From positions 372,001 to 436,000 of the forward strand of contig NZ_CP188040.1 of the NCBI RefSeq assembly GCF_049943125.1: a DNA stretch of 64,000 nucleotides, read 5' to 3'. Position numbers and translations under genes: made by a program. Below the pieces are notes generated by a model. That model made no database searches. It saw only the letters and a program-made list of their open reading frames with translations, and was not told where the DNA came from. The first letter of the stretch is position 1; each line of letters begins with the position of its first letter. This stretch comes from JAEXZL01 sp049943125 (GTDB lineage: Bacteria; Bacillota; Clostridia; Clostridiales; Clostridiaceae). Shown in pieces: positions 51,799 to 60,927 of this stretch.

Positions 51799-54700
51799 TT
51801 ATTCTTTTAATGTAAAGGTAAGGAGCAGGTCCTCTTGATTAACCCTATCCTTGGGAGAAACATAAATTTTATCAATAGTACCTTCAACAGCAGAAACTAA
51901 TGTAGTTTCCATTTTCATAGCTTCTATTATCATCAGAGGCATATTTACCGACACCTGGTCCCCTTCCTTAACAAATATTTTTTCCACGGTTCCTGGTATA
52001 TTTGAGCCAAGATGAGCTGGATTGTTCTTATCGGCCTTTAGCTTTCTATCAGCCTTGATTTCTAGACTCTCATCCAGAATCTGTATTTCCCTAATAGCAC
52101 CATTAACCTCAAAGGAAAGATTTCTCATTCCCTGAGCATTTGGCTCTGAAGCATCTATGTATTTGATAATAAGCTCTTTTCCTTCTCCTATAGGAATACT
52201 TGTTTCTTCTCCCTTCCTCAGTCCGTAGAAGAAAACATGACTCTCAAGACGGCTCACATCATTGTACGCCTCAAAGTGCTGGCAATAATCCTCATAAACC
52301 TTAGGATATAGAGCATAGCTTATAACCTTCTGCTCCATAACCTCCTTATCCTCCATAGCAGACACATAATATTTTTCTTTAAGGAGCTCTTCTATTTCTC
52401 TAAAGTCAGCTTCAGGCAGCAGAGACCCTGGTCGAACCTTTATTGGCTTCTTCCCCTTTAATACTATTCTTTGAAGATTTTCAGGGAAGCCCCCCTCCGG
52501 CTGTCCTATTAATCCTTTAAAATATTCCACTACAGAATCTGGATAGGAAACATTCTTTCCCTTATCAGTTATATTATCCTTCGTCAATTCATTCTTCAGC
52601 ATAAAAATCGCTAAATCTCCCACAACCTTAGAAGTGGGTGTTACCTTCACGATATTTCCTAAAAGCTCATTAGCATCCTTATACAGCTCCTTTATTTCCT
52701 TAAAGCTATCTTCAGCGCCCATAGCTTTAACCTGAGCTAGAAGATTCGAGTATTGACCTCCAGGTATCTCATATCTATAAATATCTGAATAAGGAGAATT
52801 CATCTCGCTCTCAAAGCCTTTATAAACCTTTCTCACCCTGCCATAGTAATTGCTTAGCTCATTAAGCTCCTGGGATTTAAGTCCAGTATCTCTTTTCGTT
52901 CCACTTAAAGCCTCTACCACAGAGTTCATAGATGGTTGACTGGTAAAGGAGCTCATGGATTCAATGGCAAGGTCAACTATATCTACTCCCGCTTCTGCAG
53001 CCATAAGCACTGAAGCTACTCCATTTCCCGTAGAATCATGAGTGTGAAGATGTACAGGTATGGTCAGTTCTCTCTTTAAAGCTGTTACCAGCTCCTTAGC
53101 AGCATAAGGCTTTAATAAGCCTGCCATATCCTTAATAGCAAGAATGTGACAACCCATTTTTTCAAGCTCAACAGCCTTTTTCACATAATAATCCAGAGTA
53201 TATTTTACTTCCTTTGGATTTGTTATGTCTCCTGTATAGCAGATAGCACCTTCCACTAGCTTACCAGTTTTAAGAGCCTCTTCTACGGGAAGCTTCATAT
53301 TCTCTAACCAGTTGAGGCTATCAAATATCCTGAATACATCAATACCTTTATTGGCTGATATCCTTATAAACTCTTTTACAACATTATCTGGATAGTTGCT
53401 ATAGCCTACGGCGTTAGAGGCTCTAAGAAGCATCTGAATAAGAGTATTTGGCATCTTTTCTCTAAGAATCTCAAGCCTCTTCCAGGGTGATTCCTTTAAA
53501 AATCGATATGCAGTATCATAGGTAGCCCCTCCCCAGGCTTCTACAGAAAAGGCATTTTCCATAAAGGCATTGGTAGCAGAGGCAGCTCCTGCTATATCCT
53601 TAGTACGCATTCTTGTAGCCATAAGGGATTGTTGCGCATCTCTCATGGTAGTATCCGTTACATAGAGTCTATTATCCTTTAATATTTCCTTGGCAAATCT
53701 CTCTGCTCCTAGAGCTAAAAATCTATCTCTTGCACCATGTATTTTTTTATTACTGTCATACCTAGGCAGTATTGTACTCTCATAAAAGGGCTTTTCAGAA
53801 ACATCGGAGTTAATAATTCTGTTACCTAAAAACTCTAAAAGCTTCGTTGCCCTATCTCCACTTTCTCTCAGCTTAAATAGCTCTGGAGAGCTTTCAATGA
53901 AGGTTGTATAGCAGCTCCCTTTTTCAAAGTCTTCATTGCTTAATACATTTATAAGGAAGGGTATATTTGTCTTAATCCCTCTTATACGCATTTCCTTTAA
54001 AGCACGCTTCGACTTTCTTATAGCCCCTTCAAAGGTCCTATCATGGGATATAACCTTAACTAGAAGGCTATCATAGTAAGGCAGTATCTCTGCACCGGTG
54101 TAAGCAACTCCACCATCAAGCCTTATTCCATTTCCAGAAGCAGACCTATAAACATTTATTTTTCCAGTGTCAGGGAGAAAGTTATTATTTGGGTCCTCTG
54201 TTGTAATCCTGCTCTGAATTGAATAACCTGAGGAAGCTATTGACTCCTGAGAAGGAATGCCAATTTCCTCTGAAGCTAAGGGATACCCCTCTGCTATACG
54301 TATCTGTGCCTGCACTATATCTATTCCTGTGATCATTTCTGTCACTGTGTGCTCAACCTGTATTCTTGGATTCATCTCAATAAAATAAGCCTTATTATCC
54401 TTATCCACCAAAAACTCTAAGGTTCCTGCATTATAATAGCCTACCTCCTTAGCTAAACGAAGAGCACTATCAAAAATTAAATTTCTCGTTTCCTTAGGTA
54501 TACTGAAGGCTGGAGCGTATTCCACCACCTTCTGATGCCTCCTCTGAACAGAGCAATCTCTATCATAAAGATGAACTATATTTCCCTGATGGTCTCCCAA
54601 TATCTGCACTTCTATATGCTTTGGATTTTCCAGATACTTTTCAATAAACACCCTGTCATCTCCAAAGGCCTTCTTAGACTCATTTACAGCCTCCTGATAC

Positions 54701-55263
54701 TCTCTAGCCATGTCCTCTCTTTTGCGAACTATACGCATACCACGTCCTCCGCCTCCATTAGAAGCCTTGAGCATCACGGGATAACCAATCTCCTCGGCAA
54801 TAGCCATGACAGAATCAATATCCTTCAAGGAATCATTAATTCCTGGTATTACAGGAACCTTAGCCTTTAAAGCAATTTCCTTGGAGGAAATCTTGTCTCC
54901 CATGGCCAGCATTATTTCTTTACTAGGACCTATAAAAACAATATTATTCCTTTCACAAGCCTCAACAAATTCCGGATTTTCCGATAAAAAACCATAACCA
55001 GGATGTATGGCATCTACATTTTTTGACTTTGCAATTTTTATTATGGTATCAATATCAAGATAAGCATCGATAGGACCCTTTTCAGGATTTAAAGGATAGG
55101 CTTCATCTGCTTTGGTCCTAAATAGAGAATATTTATCCTCCTTTGAATAGATACTTACGGTGGTTATTCCCAGCTCCTCTAGGGCTCTGAAAATACGAAT
55201 TGCAATCTCCCCTCTGTTAGCAACCATAACTCTTTTAAATTTCTTCATTATTTTCTGCTTCAC
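51799..55263 (-). CDS. pyc: Pyruvate carboxylase
   Basis: Pyc carboxylates pyruvate to oxaloacetate with biotin and ATP. The chosen GTG at 55263 has GAGGTG six bases upstream; an ATG at 55281 gives a six-residue longer frame with no such site. The about 1154-residue protein has a biotin carboxylase domain (about 1-450; ANRGEIAIRIF, KASNGGGGRGMRIV, EMNPRIQVEHTVTE), a carboxyltransferase domain (about 530-800; DTTMRDAQQSLMATRMR, HLHTHDSTGNG), the PYC oxaloacetate domain, and a biotin carrier ending EAMKMET. It supplies the aspartate family made by the neighbouring thr genes. Confidence 0.97.
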   Translation of the reverse strand: MKQKIMKKFKRVMVANRGEIAIRIFRALEELGITTVSIYSKEDKYSLFRTKADEAYPLNPEKGPIDAYLDIDTIIKIAKSKNVDAIHPGYGFLSENPEFVEACERNNIVFIGPSKEIMLAMGDKISSKEIALKAKVPVIPGINDSLKDIDSVMAIAEEIGYPVMLKASNGGGGRGMRIVRKREDMAREYQEAVNESKKAFGDDRVFIEKYLENPKHIEVQILGDHQGNIVHLYDRDCSVQRRHQKVVEYAPAFSIPKETRNLIFDSALRLAKEVGYYNAGTLEFLVDKDNKAYFIEMNPRIQVEHTVTEMITGIDIVQAQIRIAEGYPLASEEIGIPSQESIASSGYSIQSRITTEDPNNNFLPDTGKINVYRSASGNGIRLDGGVAYTGAEILPYYDSLLVKVISHDRTFEGAIRKSKRALKEMRIRGIKTNIPFLINVLSNEDFEKGSCYTTFIESSPELFKLRESGDRATKLLEFLGNRIINSDVSEKPFYESTILPRYDSNKKIHGARDRFLALGAERFAKEILKDNRLYVTDTTMRDAQQSLMATRMRTKDIAGAASATNAFMENAFSVEAWGGATYDTAYRFLKESPWKRLEILREKMPNTLIQMLLRASNAVGYSNYPDNVVKEFIRISANKGIDVFRIFDSLNWLENMKLPVEEALKTGKLVEGAICYTGDITNPKEVKYTLDYYVKKAVELEKMGCHILAIKDMAGLLKPYAAKELVTALKRELTIPVHLHTHDSTGNGVASVLMAAEAGVDIVDLAIESMSSFTSQPSMNSVVEALSGTKRDTGLKSQELNELSNYYGRVRKVYKGFESEMNSPYSDIYRYEIPGGQYSNLLAQVKAMGAEDSFKEIKELYKDANELLGNIVKVTPTSKVVGDLAIFMLKNELTKDNITDKGKNVSYPDSVVEYFKGLIGQPEGGFPENLQRIVLKGKKPIKVRPGSLLPEADFREIEELLKEKYYVSAMEDKEVMEQKVISYALYPKVYEDYCQHFEAYNDVSRLESHVFFYGLRKGEETSIPIGEGKELIIKYIDASEPNAQGMRNLSFEVNGAIREIQILDESLEIKADRKLKADKNNPAHLGSNIPGTVEKIFVKEGDQVSVNMPLMIIEAMKMETTLVSAVEGTIDKIYVSPKDRVNQEDLLLTFTLKE

Positions 55264-55400
55264 TAACAACACCTCATTCATGAATCTTCGTACATTAATT
55301 ATTTCAACAAAGATAATAATATGCTATATAGTATACATAATATTGACAGTGTTTGCAATATTTTAATTTACAAATTTCATTTGTCAGATATAATCCCTAA

Positions 55401-55430
55401 TAAAAAAGCAGTCTTTGCAGACTACTTTAG
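55401..55430 (-). terminator. Terminator of the liv operon
   Basis: A 10-bp stem with one mismatch (55405-55414 with 55419-55428), then TTTTTT on the minus strand, just after livF. Confidence 0.8.
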
Positions 55431-55456
55431 TTATTCTTCTCAATTTATTAGTTAAT

Positions 55457-56167
55457 TTATTCCCCTAAATAAGCTTTTTTAATATCTTCATTATTTAAAA
55501 GGCTAGAAGCTTTACCCTCTAAGGCAATCCTACCTGTTTCTAGTACATAAGCTCTATCTGCTATGGATAGTGCTTTTTTAGCATTTTGCTCCACCAGAAG
55601 CACCGTAGTACCAGACTGACTAACCTCTTTAATAATATCGAAGATTTCATTTACATAGATTGGAGATAAGCCCATAGAAGGTTCATCCATTAATATAATA
55701 TTTGGCTTTGACATCAGCGCCCTTCCCATAGCCAGCATCTGCTGTTCTCCACCACTTAGAGTACCTGCCTGCTGATTTTTTCTTTCCAGAAGCCTTGGGA
55801 ACCTCTTATATATCATGTTAAGGGTTTCCTCGATTTCACTTTTATTCTTACGAGTATATGCTCCCATCATAAGATTTTGAAGCACAGAGAGACTGGCAAA
55901 AACCCTTCTTCCTTCTGGCACATGAGCCATTCCCATGGATACTATCTTATGGCCTGGTACCTTAGTAATATCCTGGCCATTAAAGAGTATTTCTCCAGAA
56001 TCCTTATTTATAAGTCCTGTTATAGTATGAAGTATCGTAGTCTTCCCTGCCCCATTAGAACCTATAAGAGCAATTACCTCCCCTTGATTTACTTCAAAGG
56101 ATATACCTTTTATTGCTTTAATCACTCCATATGAAACCTCTAAATTTTTCACTTCAAGCATAGCCAT
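55457..56167 (-). CDS. livF: Branched-chain amino acid ABC transporter, ATPase LivF
   Basis: The 236-residue ATPase has Walker A GSNGAGKTTILH near 37, signature LSGGEQQMLAMGRALM near 137, Walker B IILMDEPSMGLSP near 159 and VEQNAKKALSIADRAYVLETGRI, the LivF type. It is the last gene of livKHMGF, 12 bases after livG. Confidence 0.96.
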   Translation of the reverse strand: MAMLEVKNLEVSYGVIKAIKGISFEVNQGEVIALIGSNGAGKTTILHTITGLINKDSGEILFNGQDITKVPGHKIVSMGMAHVPEGRRVFASLSVLQNLMMGAYTRKNKSEIEETLNMIYKRFPRLLERKNQQAGTLSGGEQQMLAMGRALMSKPNIILMDEPSMGLSPIYVNEIFDIIKEVSQSGTTVLLVEQNAKKALSIADRAYVLETGRIALEGKASSLLNNEDIKKAYLGE

Positions 56168-56179
56168 TTATTACTCCTC

Positions 56180-56938
56180 CTACTCACCAAGATATGCCTT
56201 AATTACCTCAGGATCATTTAAAACCTTTGAGGTTTCTCCTTGGGCAAGTATTCTACCAAAATTCAAAACTGTAAGCTCCTCACAAATGCCTGAAACAAGG
56301 TTCATATCATGCTCAATAAGAAGAACAGTCATATTAAACTCATCTCTCACGAATTTTATAGTATTCATGAGCTCCGCGGTTTCCATGGGATTCATCCCTG
56401 CAGCAGGTTCATCTAGAAGAAGTAGCTTAGGCTCCGTTGCCAAAGCCCTAGTAATTTCTAGCTTTCTCTGCTTACCATAGGGAAGGTTAGAGGCCTTAAC
56501 CTCAGCATCCTTATCCAAATCGAAAATCTTCAATAAAGCCATGGCTCTTTCATTCATTTCTTTTTCCATTCTATAATATTTAGGCAACCTAAATATACCA
56601 GTAAAAGTGGAGTATTTGTTTTTATTATGAAGGCCTACCTTAACATTATCTAATACAGATAGATTAGAAAACAGCCTTATATTTTGAAAGGTTCTTGCAA
56701 CCCCTGCTTTATTAATTTCTATGGTGTTCTTACCTGTAATATCCTTATCATCGATTACAATTTTCCCAGTGTCAGGGGTATACACACCTGTTAAAAGGTT
56801 AAAGATAGTAGTCTTACCAGCACCATTTGGTCCAATGAGCCCATATAATGAGCCCTGGTGTATGGATAGGTTAAATTCATCAACAGCTCTAAGGCCACCA
56901 AAGGAAATCCCAAGAGTTTTTACATCTAATAATGCCAT
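56180..56938 (-). CDS. livG: Branched-chain amino acid ABC transporter, ATPase LivG
   Basis: The 252-residue ATPase has Walker A GPNGAGKTTIFNLLTGVY near 36, the LivG-type ARTFQNIRLFSNLSVLDNV near 82-100, LPYGKQRKLEITRAL near 148 (a variant of the ABC signature), Walker B LLLLDEPAAGMNP near 170 and IEHDMNLV. Its start shares one base with the end of livM. Pairs with LivF. Confidence 0.96.
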   Translation of the reverse strand: MALLDVKTLGISFGGLRAVDEFNLSIHQGSLYGLIGPNGAGKTTIFNLLTGVYTPDTGKIVIDDKDITGKNTIEINKAGVARTFQNIRLFSNLSVLDNVKVGLHNKNKYSTFTGIFRLPKYYRMEKEMNERAMALLKIFDLDKDAEVKASNLPYGKQRKLEITRALATEPKLLLLDEPAAGMNPMETAELMNTIKFVRDEFNMTVLLIEHDMNLVSGICEELTVLNFGRILAQGETSKVLNDPEVIKAYLGE

Positions 56939-58026
56939 TATCTCTCCGCCTCCTTTAGTATTATTTTCTTTTTAAAAATCTTATTTAATGATAAGTATCC
57001 TCTTAGCTTCTTACCACCGGAGCTGTAGGTTAAAATCATAGTTATAATCAGAACCACCGCATAAATCAACATCCTATACTCACTAAGATCCCTTAACAGC
57101 TCAGGAAGGAGAGTAAGAGCAACGGCTGATATCATTGAACCTCTTATATTTCCAAGTCCTCCTAGCACTACATATACCAATATCATTATTGACATATTAT
57201 AGCCAAAGGATTTTGGATTGGCAGTGAGAGATGATAAATTATGAGCATATAAAACTCCTGCTGCTCCTGCAATAGCTGCAGAAACAGAAAAAGCTAAAAG
57301 CTTATATTTTGTAATGTTAATCCCAAGAGATTCAGCAGCTATCCTGTTATCTCTAATAGACATAACTGCCCTTCCTGTTCTAGAATTAATCATGTTCAAT
57401 ATAATAAAAAGTGCTATTAATATTAAAATAATACCCACAAAAAATGTAGCATCATTGGGGGTTCCCGTTATTCCTTGGGGTCCTTTGATTAAAACTTCTC
57501 CAGTTTCATCCAAATTAAGAGACATTGAATCCTTCATAGAAAAATGATAGCCACTATTATCTCTTCCAAAATAAATTACATTAATAACATTTTTTATTAT
57601 CTCTCCAAAAGCAAGGGTTACAATAGCAAGATAATCACCTCTAAGCCTAAGGACAGGAATACCTATTAATATACCAAAAACACCTGCTACTGCTGCACCA
57701 ATGATTATGGCAATAAAAATTCTTATAAAAGAATTTTCTATGGTCCCCACCATAATTTTGGAAAACAATGCGCCAGCAAAAGCTCCCACACACATAAAGC
57801 CTGCATGTCCAAGACTAAGCTCTCCCAATATTCCTACGGTTAGGTTCAGAGATATTGCTAAAATCACATAAACACAGATAGGCACTAAAAGTCCCTCCAT
57901 GAGGCTAGACACATGACCTCCATTTATCATAAGTGTAACAGCAATATAACAGAATATAACTATCCCGTAGGTGATTAGATTTCTTTTTGAATTTAACGTT
58001 AGCTTTTTATCTCTCATTGATTTCAC
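56938..58026 (-). CDS. livM: Branched-chain amino acid ABC transporter, permease LivM
   Basis: The 362-residue permease has about ten transmembrane helices and the LivM signature ILAISLNLTVGILGELSLGHAGFMCVGAFAGAL (about 55-87), with ESLGINITKYKLLAFSVSAAIAGAAGVLYAH near 240-270 as the ATPase-facing loop. It begins immediately after livH and ends on the start of livG. Confidence 0.95.
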   Translation of the reverse strand: MKSMRDKKLTLNSKRNLITYGIVIFCYIAVTLMINGGHVSSLMEGLLVPICVYVILAISLNLTVGILGELSLGHAGFMCVGAFAGALFSKIMVGTIENSFIRIFIAIIIGAAVAGVFGILIGIPVLRLRGDYLAIVTLAFGEIIKNVINVIYFGRDNSGYHFSMKDSMSLNLDETGEVLIKGPQGITGTPNDATFFVGIILILIALFIILNMINSRTGRAVMSIRDNRIAAESLGINITKYKLLAFSVSAAIAGAAGVLYAHNLSSLTANPKSFGYNMSIMILVYVVLGGLGNIRGSMISAVALTLLPELLRDLSEYRMLIYAVVLIITMILTYSSGGKKLRGYLSLNKIFKKKIILKEAER

Positions 58027-58908
58027 CTACACCTTCTCCTGCATTTTCTTACCTAATATTCCAGTAGGCTTGATTAAAAGCACTATGATTAAAACACTAA
58101 ATACTATGGCATCGGATAGCTGTGAAGAAATATACGCCTTAGCTAATATCTCAATTACTCCCAGAAGTATTCCACCTATAAAGGCTCCAGGTACAGAACC
58201 AATTCCTCCAAAAACCGCTGCTACAAAAGCTTTAATTCCAGGCATTGCACCAGTATAGGGATTGAGAGAAGGATAAGCTGAGCATAAAAGCACACCAGCT
58301 ATAGCTGCTAAAGCTGAGCCTATGGCAAAGGTAAGAGCTATGGTAGTATTTACATTAATACCCATAAGAAGTGAAGCACCTTGATCCTCAGAAACCGCCA
58401 GCATGGCCTGTCCAGACTTCGTTTTATTTATAAATAAGCTAAGACCTATCATAATAATAATACAGGCAATAATTGTTACTAAGGTAACCCCTGTGATAGT
58501 TAATTTACCTCCTGCTAGCTTCAAGGCTGGTAAGGAAACCACGGAAGTAAAGGATTTAGTATCTGGTCCAAATTTTAAAAGAGCAGCATTCTGAAGAAAA
58601 TAGCTGACACCAATAGCAGTGATAAGCACTGCTAGCTTAGGGGCCTTTCTTAAAGGCTTATAGGCAACACGTTCAATAGTAATTCCAAGAACAGTACAAA
58701 TGATAACAGAAAGAACCACGGAAGCTATAGGATTCACCCCCATGGAACCTAAAGCTATGAAACATACATAGCTGCCGATCATAATTACATCACCATGAGC
58801 AAAATTAAGCATCTTGGCAATTCCGTATACCATTGTATAACCCAAGGCAATGATTGCATAAACACTGCCAAGGCTTACTCCATTTAATAAATAGGATATA
58901 AAGCTCAT
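58027..58908 (-). CDS. livH: Branched-chain amino acid ABC transporter, permease LivH
   Basis: The ATG at 58908 (MSFISYLLNGVSLGSVYAI) has AGAGGTG five bases before it; an ATG eight codons upstream has none. The 293-residue permease has about eight transmembrane helices and the motif ALGYTMVYGIAKMLNFAHGDVIMIGSY (about 20-46). A hairpin at 58962-58998 separates it from livK and may lower its level. Confidence 0.95.
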   Translation of the reverse strand: MSFISYLLNGVSLGSVYAIIALGYTMVYGIAKMLNFAHGDVIMIGSYVCFIALGSMGVNPIASVVLSVIICTVLGITIERVAYKPLRKAPKLAVLITAIGVSYFLQNAALLKFGPDTKSFTSVVSLPALKLAGGKLTITGVTLVTIIACIIIMIGLSLFINKTKSGQAMLAVSEDQGASLLMGINVNTTIALTFAIGSALAAIAGVLLCSAYPSLNPYTGAMPGIKAFVAAVFGGIGSVPGAFIGGILLGVIEILAKAYISSQLSDAIVFSVLIIVLLIKPTGILGKKMQEKV

Positions 58909-58944
58909 AATACACCTCTTTACAAAAATCAATTCATTTACCGC

Positions 58945-58998
58945 TATATAAACATAAAAACAAACGATAGAGGGGGGCGTAAAACCCCTCTATGGTTT
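58945..58998 (-). terminator. Hairpin between livK and livH (likely partial terminator)
   Basis: A 14-bp stem with one mismatch (58962-58975 with 58985-58998) sits in the 122-base gap after livK. On the minus strand it is followed by GTTTTTATG, which gives the form of a weak terminator. It would let the binding protein outnumber the membrane components. Confidence 0.78.
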
Positions 58999-59030
58999 GT
59001 GTATAACTAAGTGATTATATAAATAAACTA

Positions 59031-60206
59031 TTATTCTGCTGCCTTATATGCACCGTCTACTATTTTTACAGCCTTTGGAGCCTTATTTGGTTCTCCACTA
59101 GCATCCCAAGTCATTTGTAAGCCAGTTAAACCATCTATAGTGATCTCTGTCATAGCAACTTTTAATCCATCACATATCTCAGATGGTGTCATTTCTGGAG
59201 TAACTCCAGCCTTCTCTATAGCTGCAGCTATAATATAAACGCCATCATAGGCATCAGCAGCAAATTGATTTGGAACTTCATCAAACTTTTCTTTATAGCT
59301 TGCTACGAAGCTCTTAGTTAATTCATCCTCTGCATCCGCTGCAAAAGGAGTAAGTAGCATAGTTCCTTCTGCTAATGAAGTATCGAAATTTTTAACTCCA
59401 AGAATACCGTCTAAGCCATCACAGCCAAAGAATATTGGTGAATAATCCATGGCACCAGCTTGAGTAAGTATTAAAGAAGCCTCTGAGTAGTATATTGGTA
59501 GGAATACAAGCTCAGCACCGGAATCCTTAGCTTTTTGAAGCTGAACAGAAAAATCCTTGTTGCTTTCAGAAGTAAAGGCTTCAGCAGATACTATTTCTAG
59601 ATTTTGATTCTTAGCCTCAGCAGTGAATTTCTCATATATACCACTGGAGTACACACTGGAGCTGTCATAGATTACAGCTACTTTAGTGGCTAGCTTGTGC
59701 TGTCCTATATAGGCTGCAGCTCCTATACCTTGGTTAGGATCTGAGAAGCAAACTCTAAATACATTATCATTTTGAACAATTTCAACTGCTGAACCAGAAG
59801 GTGTTAGCTGGAATATATTATCAGCATGAGTCTTGTCCGCAACAGCTATACTAGGAGTAGAGGTAACAGTTCCTAGAAGAATATCCATACCATTGTCCTT
59901 TAAGGTATTATAAGCATTTATTGATTTCTCAGCATCATTTTCATCGTCCTGGAAGTCAAACTGTAATTTATAACCATTGACCCCTCCATCAGCATTGATT
60001 TCTTCAATAGCTATCTCTGCACCGTTTTTTACAGCCTGTCCATAAATAGCAGCATCTCCTGTAATTGGTCCTATACCCCCGATTTGGAACGTGTCTGAGC
60101 TGCCCTTTGAACTGTCATCATTATTCTTAGAATCTGCATTAGAGCATCCAACTAATACAGTACAAGCCATAGTAGCCGCTAGCATTAAACTAAGTATTTT
60201 TTTCAT
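59031..60206 (-). CDS. livK: Branched-chain amino acid ABC transporter, binding lipoprotein
   Basis: The ATG at 60206 (MKKILSLMLAATMACTVLVGC) has AAAGGGGATG upstream; a frame extension to 60263 lacks support. The 391-residue lipoprotein has a lipid-modified Cys21, a Ser/Asp-rich linker, and a type I binding fold: FQIGGIGPITGDAAIYGQAVKNGAEIAIEEINADGG (about 41-76) and VFRVCFSDPNQGIGAAAYI near 150. LivK/LivJ proteins bind Leu, Ile and Val. It is first in the operon with a strong promoter. Confidence 0.95.
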   Translation of the reverse strand: MKKILSLMLAATMACTVLVGCSNADSKNNDDSSKGSSDTFQIGGIGPITGDAAIYGQAVKNGAEIAIEEINADGGVNGYKLQFDFQDDENDAEKSINAYNTLKDNGMDILLGTVTSTPSIAVADKTHADNIFQLTPSGSAVEIVQNDNVFRVCFSDPNQGIGAAAYIGQHKLATKVAVIYDSSSVYSSGIYEKFTAEAKNQNLEIVSAEAFTSESNKDFSVQLQKAKDSGAELVFLPIYYSEASLILTQAGAMDYSPIFFGCDGLDGILGVKNFDTSLAEGTMLLTPFAADAEDELTKSFVASYKEKFDEVPNQFAADAYDGVYIIAAAIEKAGVTPEMTPSEICDGLKVAMTEITIDGLTGLQMTWDASGEPNKAPKAVKIVDGAYKAAE

Positions 60207-60258
60207 AGTTTCATCCCCTTTAAAATTCTGAATAAAATGTTGCGTTTCTCTTTTAACA

Positions 60259-60288
60259 ATCATAAACCCTTTTGATATTTAAAGTCAA
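60259..60288 (-). promoter_or_regulatory. Promoter of the liv operon
   Basis: On the minus strand TTGACT (60288-60283) and TATGAT (60264-60259), spacer 18. Confidence 0.75.
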
Positions 60289-60530
60289 TAAAAAATATAC
60301 ACTAAATTATAATTATTCTTACTTTTCTAATGTTTTTTCTATGAAAACGTTAAAATATTTTCGTATTTAATAAAAATTTGCTAATTTATCATATGCCATT
60401 CTTTCACACAACCTTTCCCTTATATTTTTACATTTATTTCTATTTCCTCCATTATTCTTTTTATATTCACTCCTTTCGTTATAAATCTACTTTTTTATTA
60501 TGTATCTCTTCACCCATTAAAAAAACAATA

Positions 60531-60562
60531 AAAAAAGTGGCCTTGCTGTAAAGCAAGACCAC
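60531..60562 (-). terminator. Terminator of the small Cys-rich membrane protein gene
   Basis: An 11-bp stem with one mismatch (60537-60547 with 60552-60562), loop GTAA, followed on the minus strand by TTTTTTATTG. Confidence 0.9.
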
Positions 60563-60576
60563 GGATAACTAATGTA

Positions 60577-60846
60577 TCACATTAACGGGATAAAGTGAAC
60601 TATAGCTAAATTCGTTGATTGCTTTCCAGCTTTGATATTATCCAGTATGACTAAAAGTATTATTAGAATACCAGTAGAAATACTAATAGAAATCAGGCTA
60701 ATTAAAGCAACAACAAAAATGGACACTATCATAAGGATAGCGTCCACAGCTGCACAACTAAAATTATTTGCATAGGAAGAAACCGGTGCACACTTAGCAT
60801 CATCGGCATAATAACTATTACATTGCATACAATCATAATTAAACAT
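60577..60846 (-). CDS. Small membrane protein with Cys-rich head
   Basis: I do not recognise this 89-residue protein. Its head has MFNYDCMQCNSYYADDAKCAP with a CxxC pair (6 and 9) and further Cys at 19 and 31; one or two hydrophobic helices follow (about 36-70) and a short basic tail (KAGKQS). The strong AAGGAG site eight bases before the ATG and a dedicated terminator support a real gene. The Cys positions could hold a metal ion or form a disulfide. Confidence 0.72.
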   Translation of the reverse strand: MFNYDCMQCNSYYADDAKCAPVSSYANNFSCAAVDAILMIVSIFVVALISLISISISTGILIILLVILDNIKAGKQSTNLAIVHFIPLM

Positions 60847-60927
60847 GCGGTTATCTCCTTCCTAAGCAAATCTATATTAATATATTATAAGTGTTTATAA
60901 AATTTTGTCAATAATTAAAATTTTCAA

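Larger units (their letters stand above)
60207..60576. other. Upstream region of livK with terminator of the next gene
   Basis: 370 AT-rich bases. They hold the livK promoter (60259-60288) and the terminator of the small Cys-rich gene (60531-60562). The part from 60300 to 60525 holds no frame or RNA motif that I recognise. Confidence 0.5.

Noticed and set aside
60222..60236. CodY-like sequence (TTTATTCAGAATTTT on the minus strand) before livK
   Set aside because: It differs from the CodY consensus at five of 15 positions, which is common by chance in such AT-rich DNA, although CodY control of liv genes would make sense.
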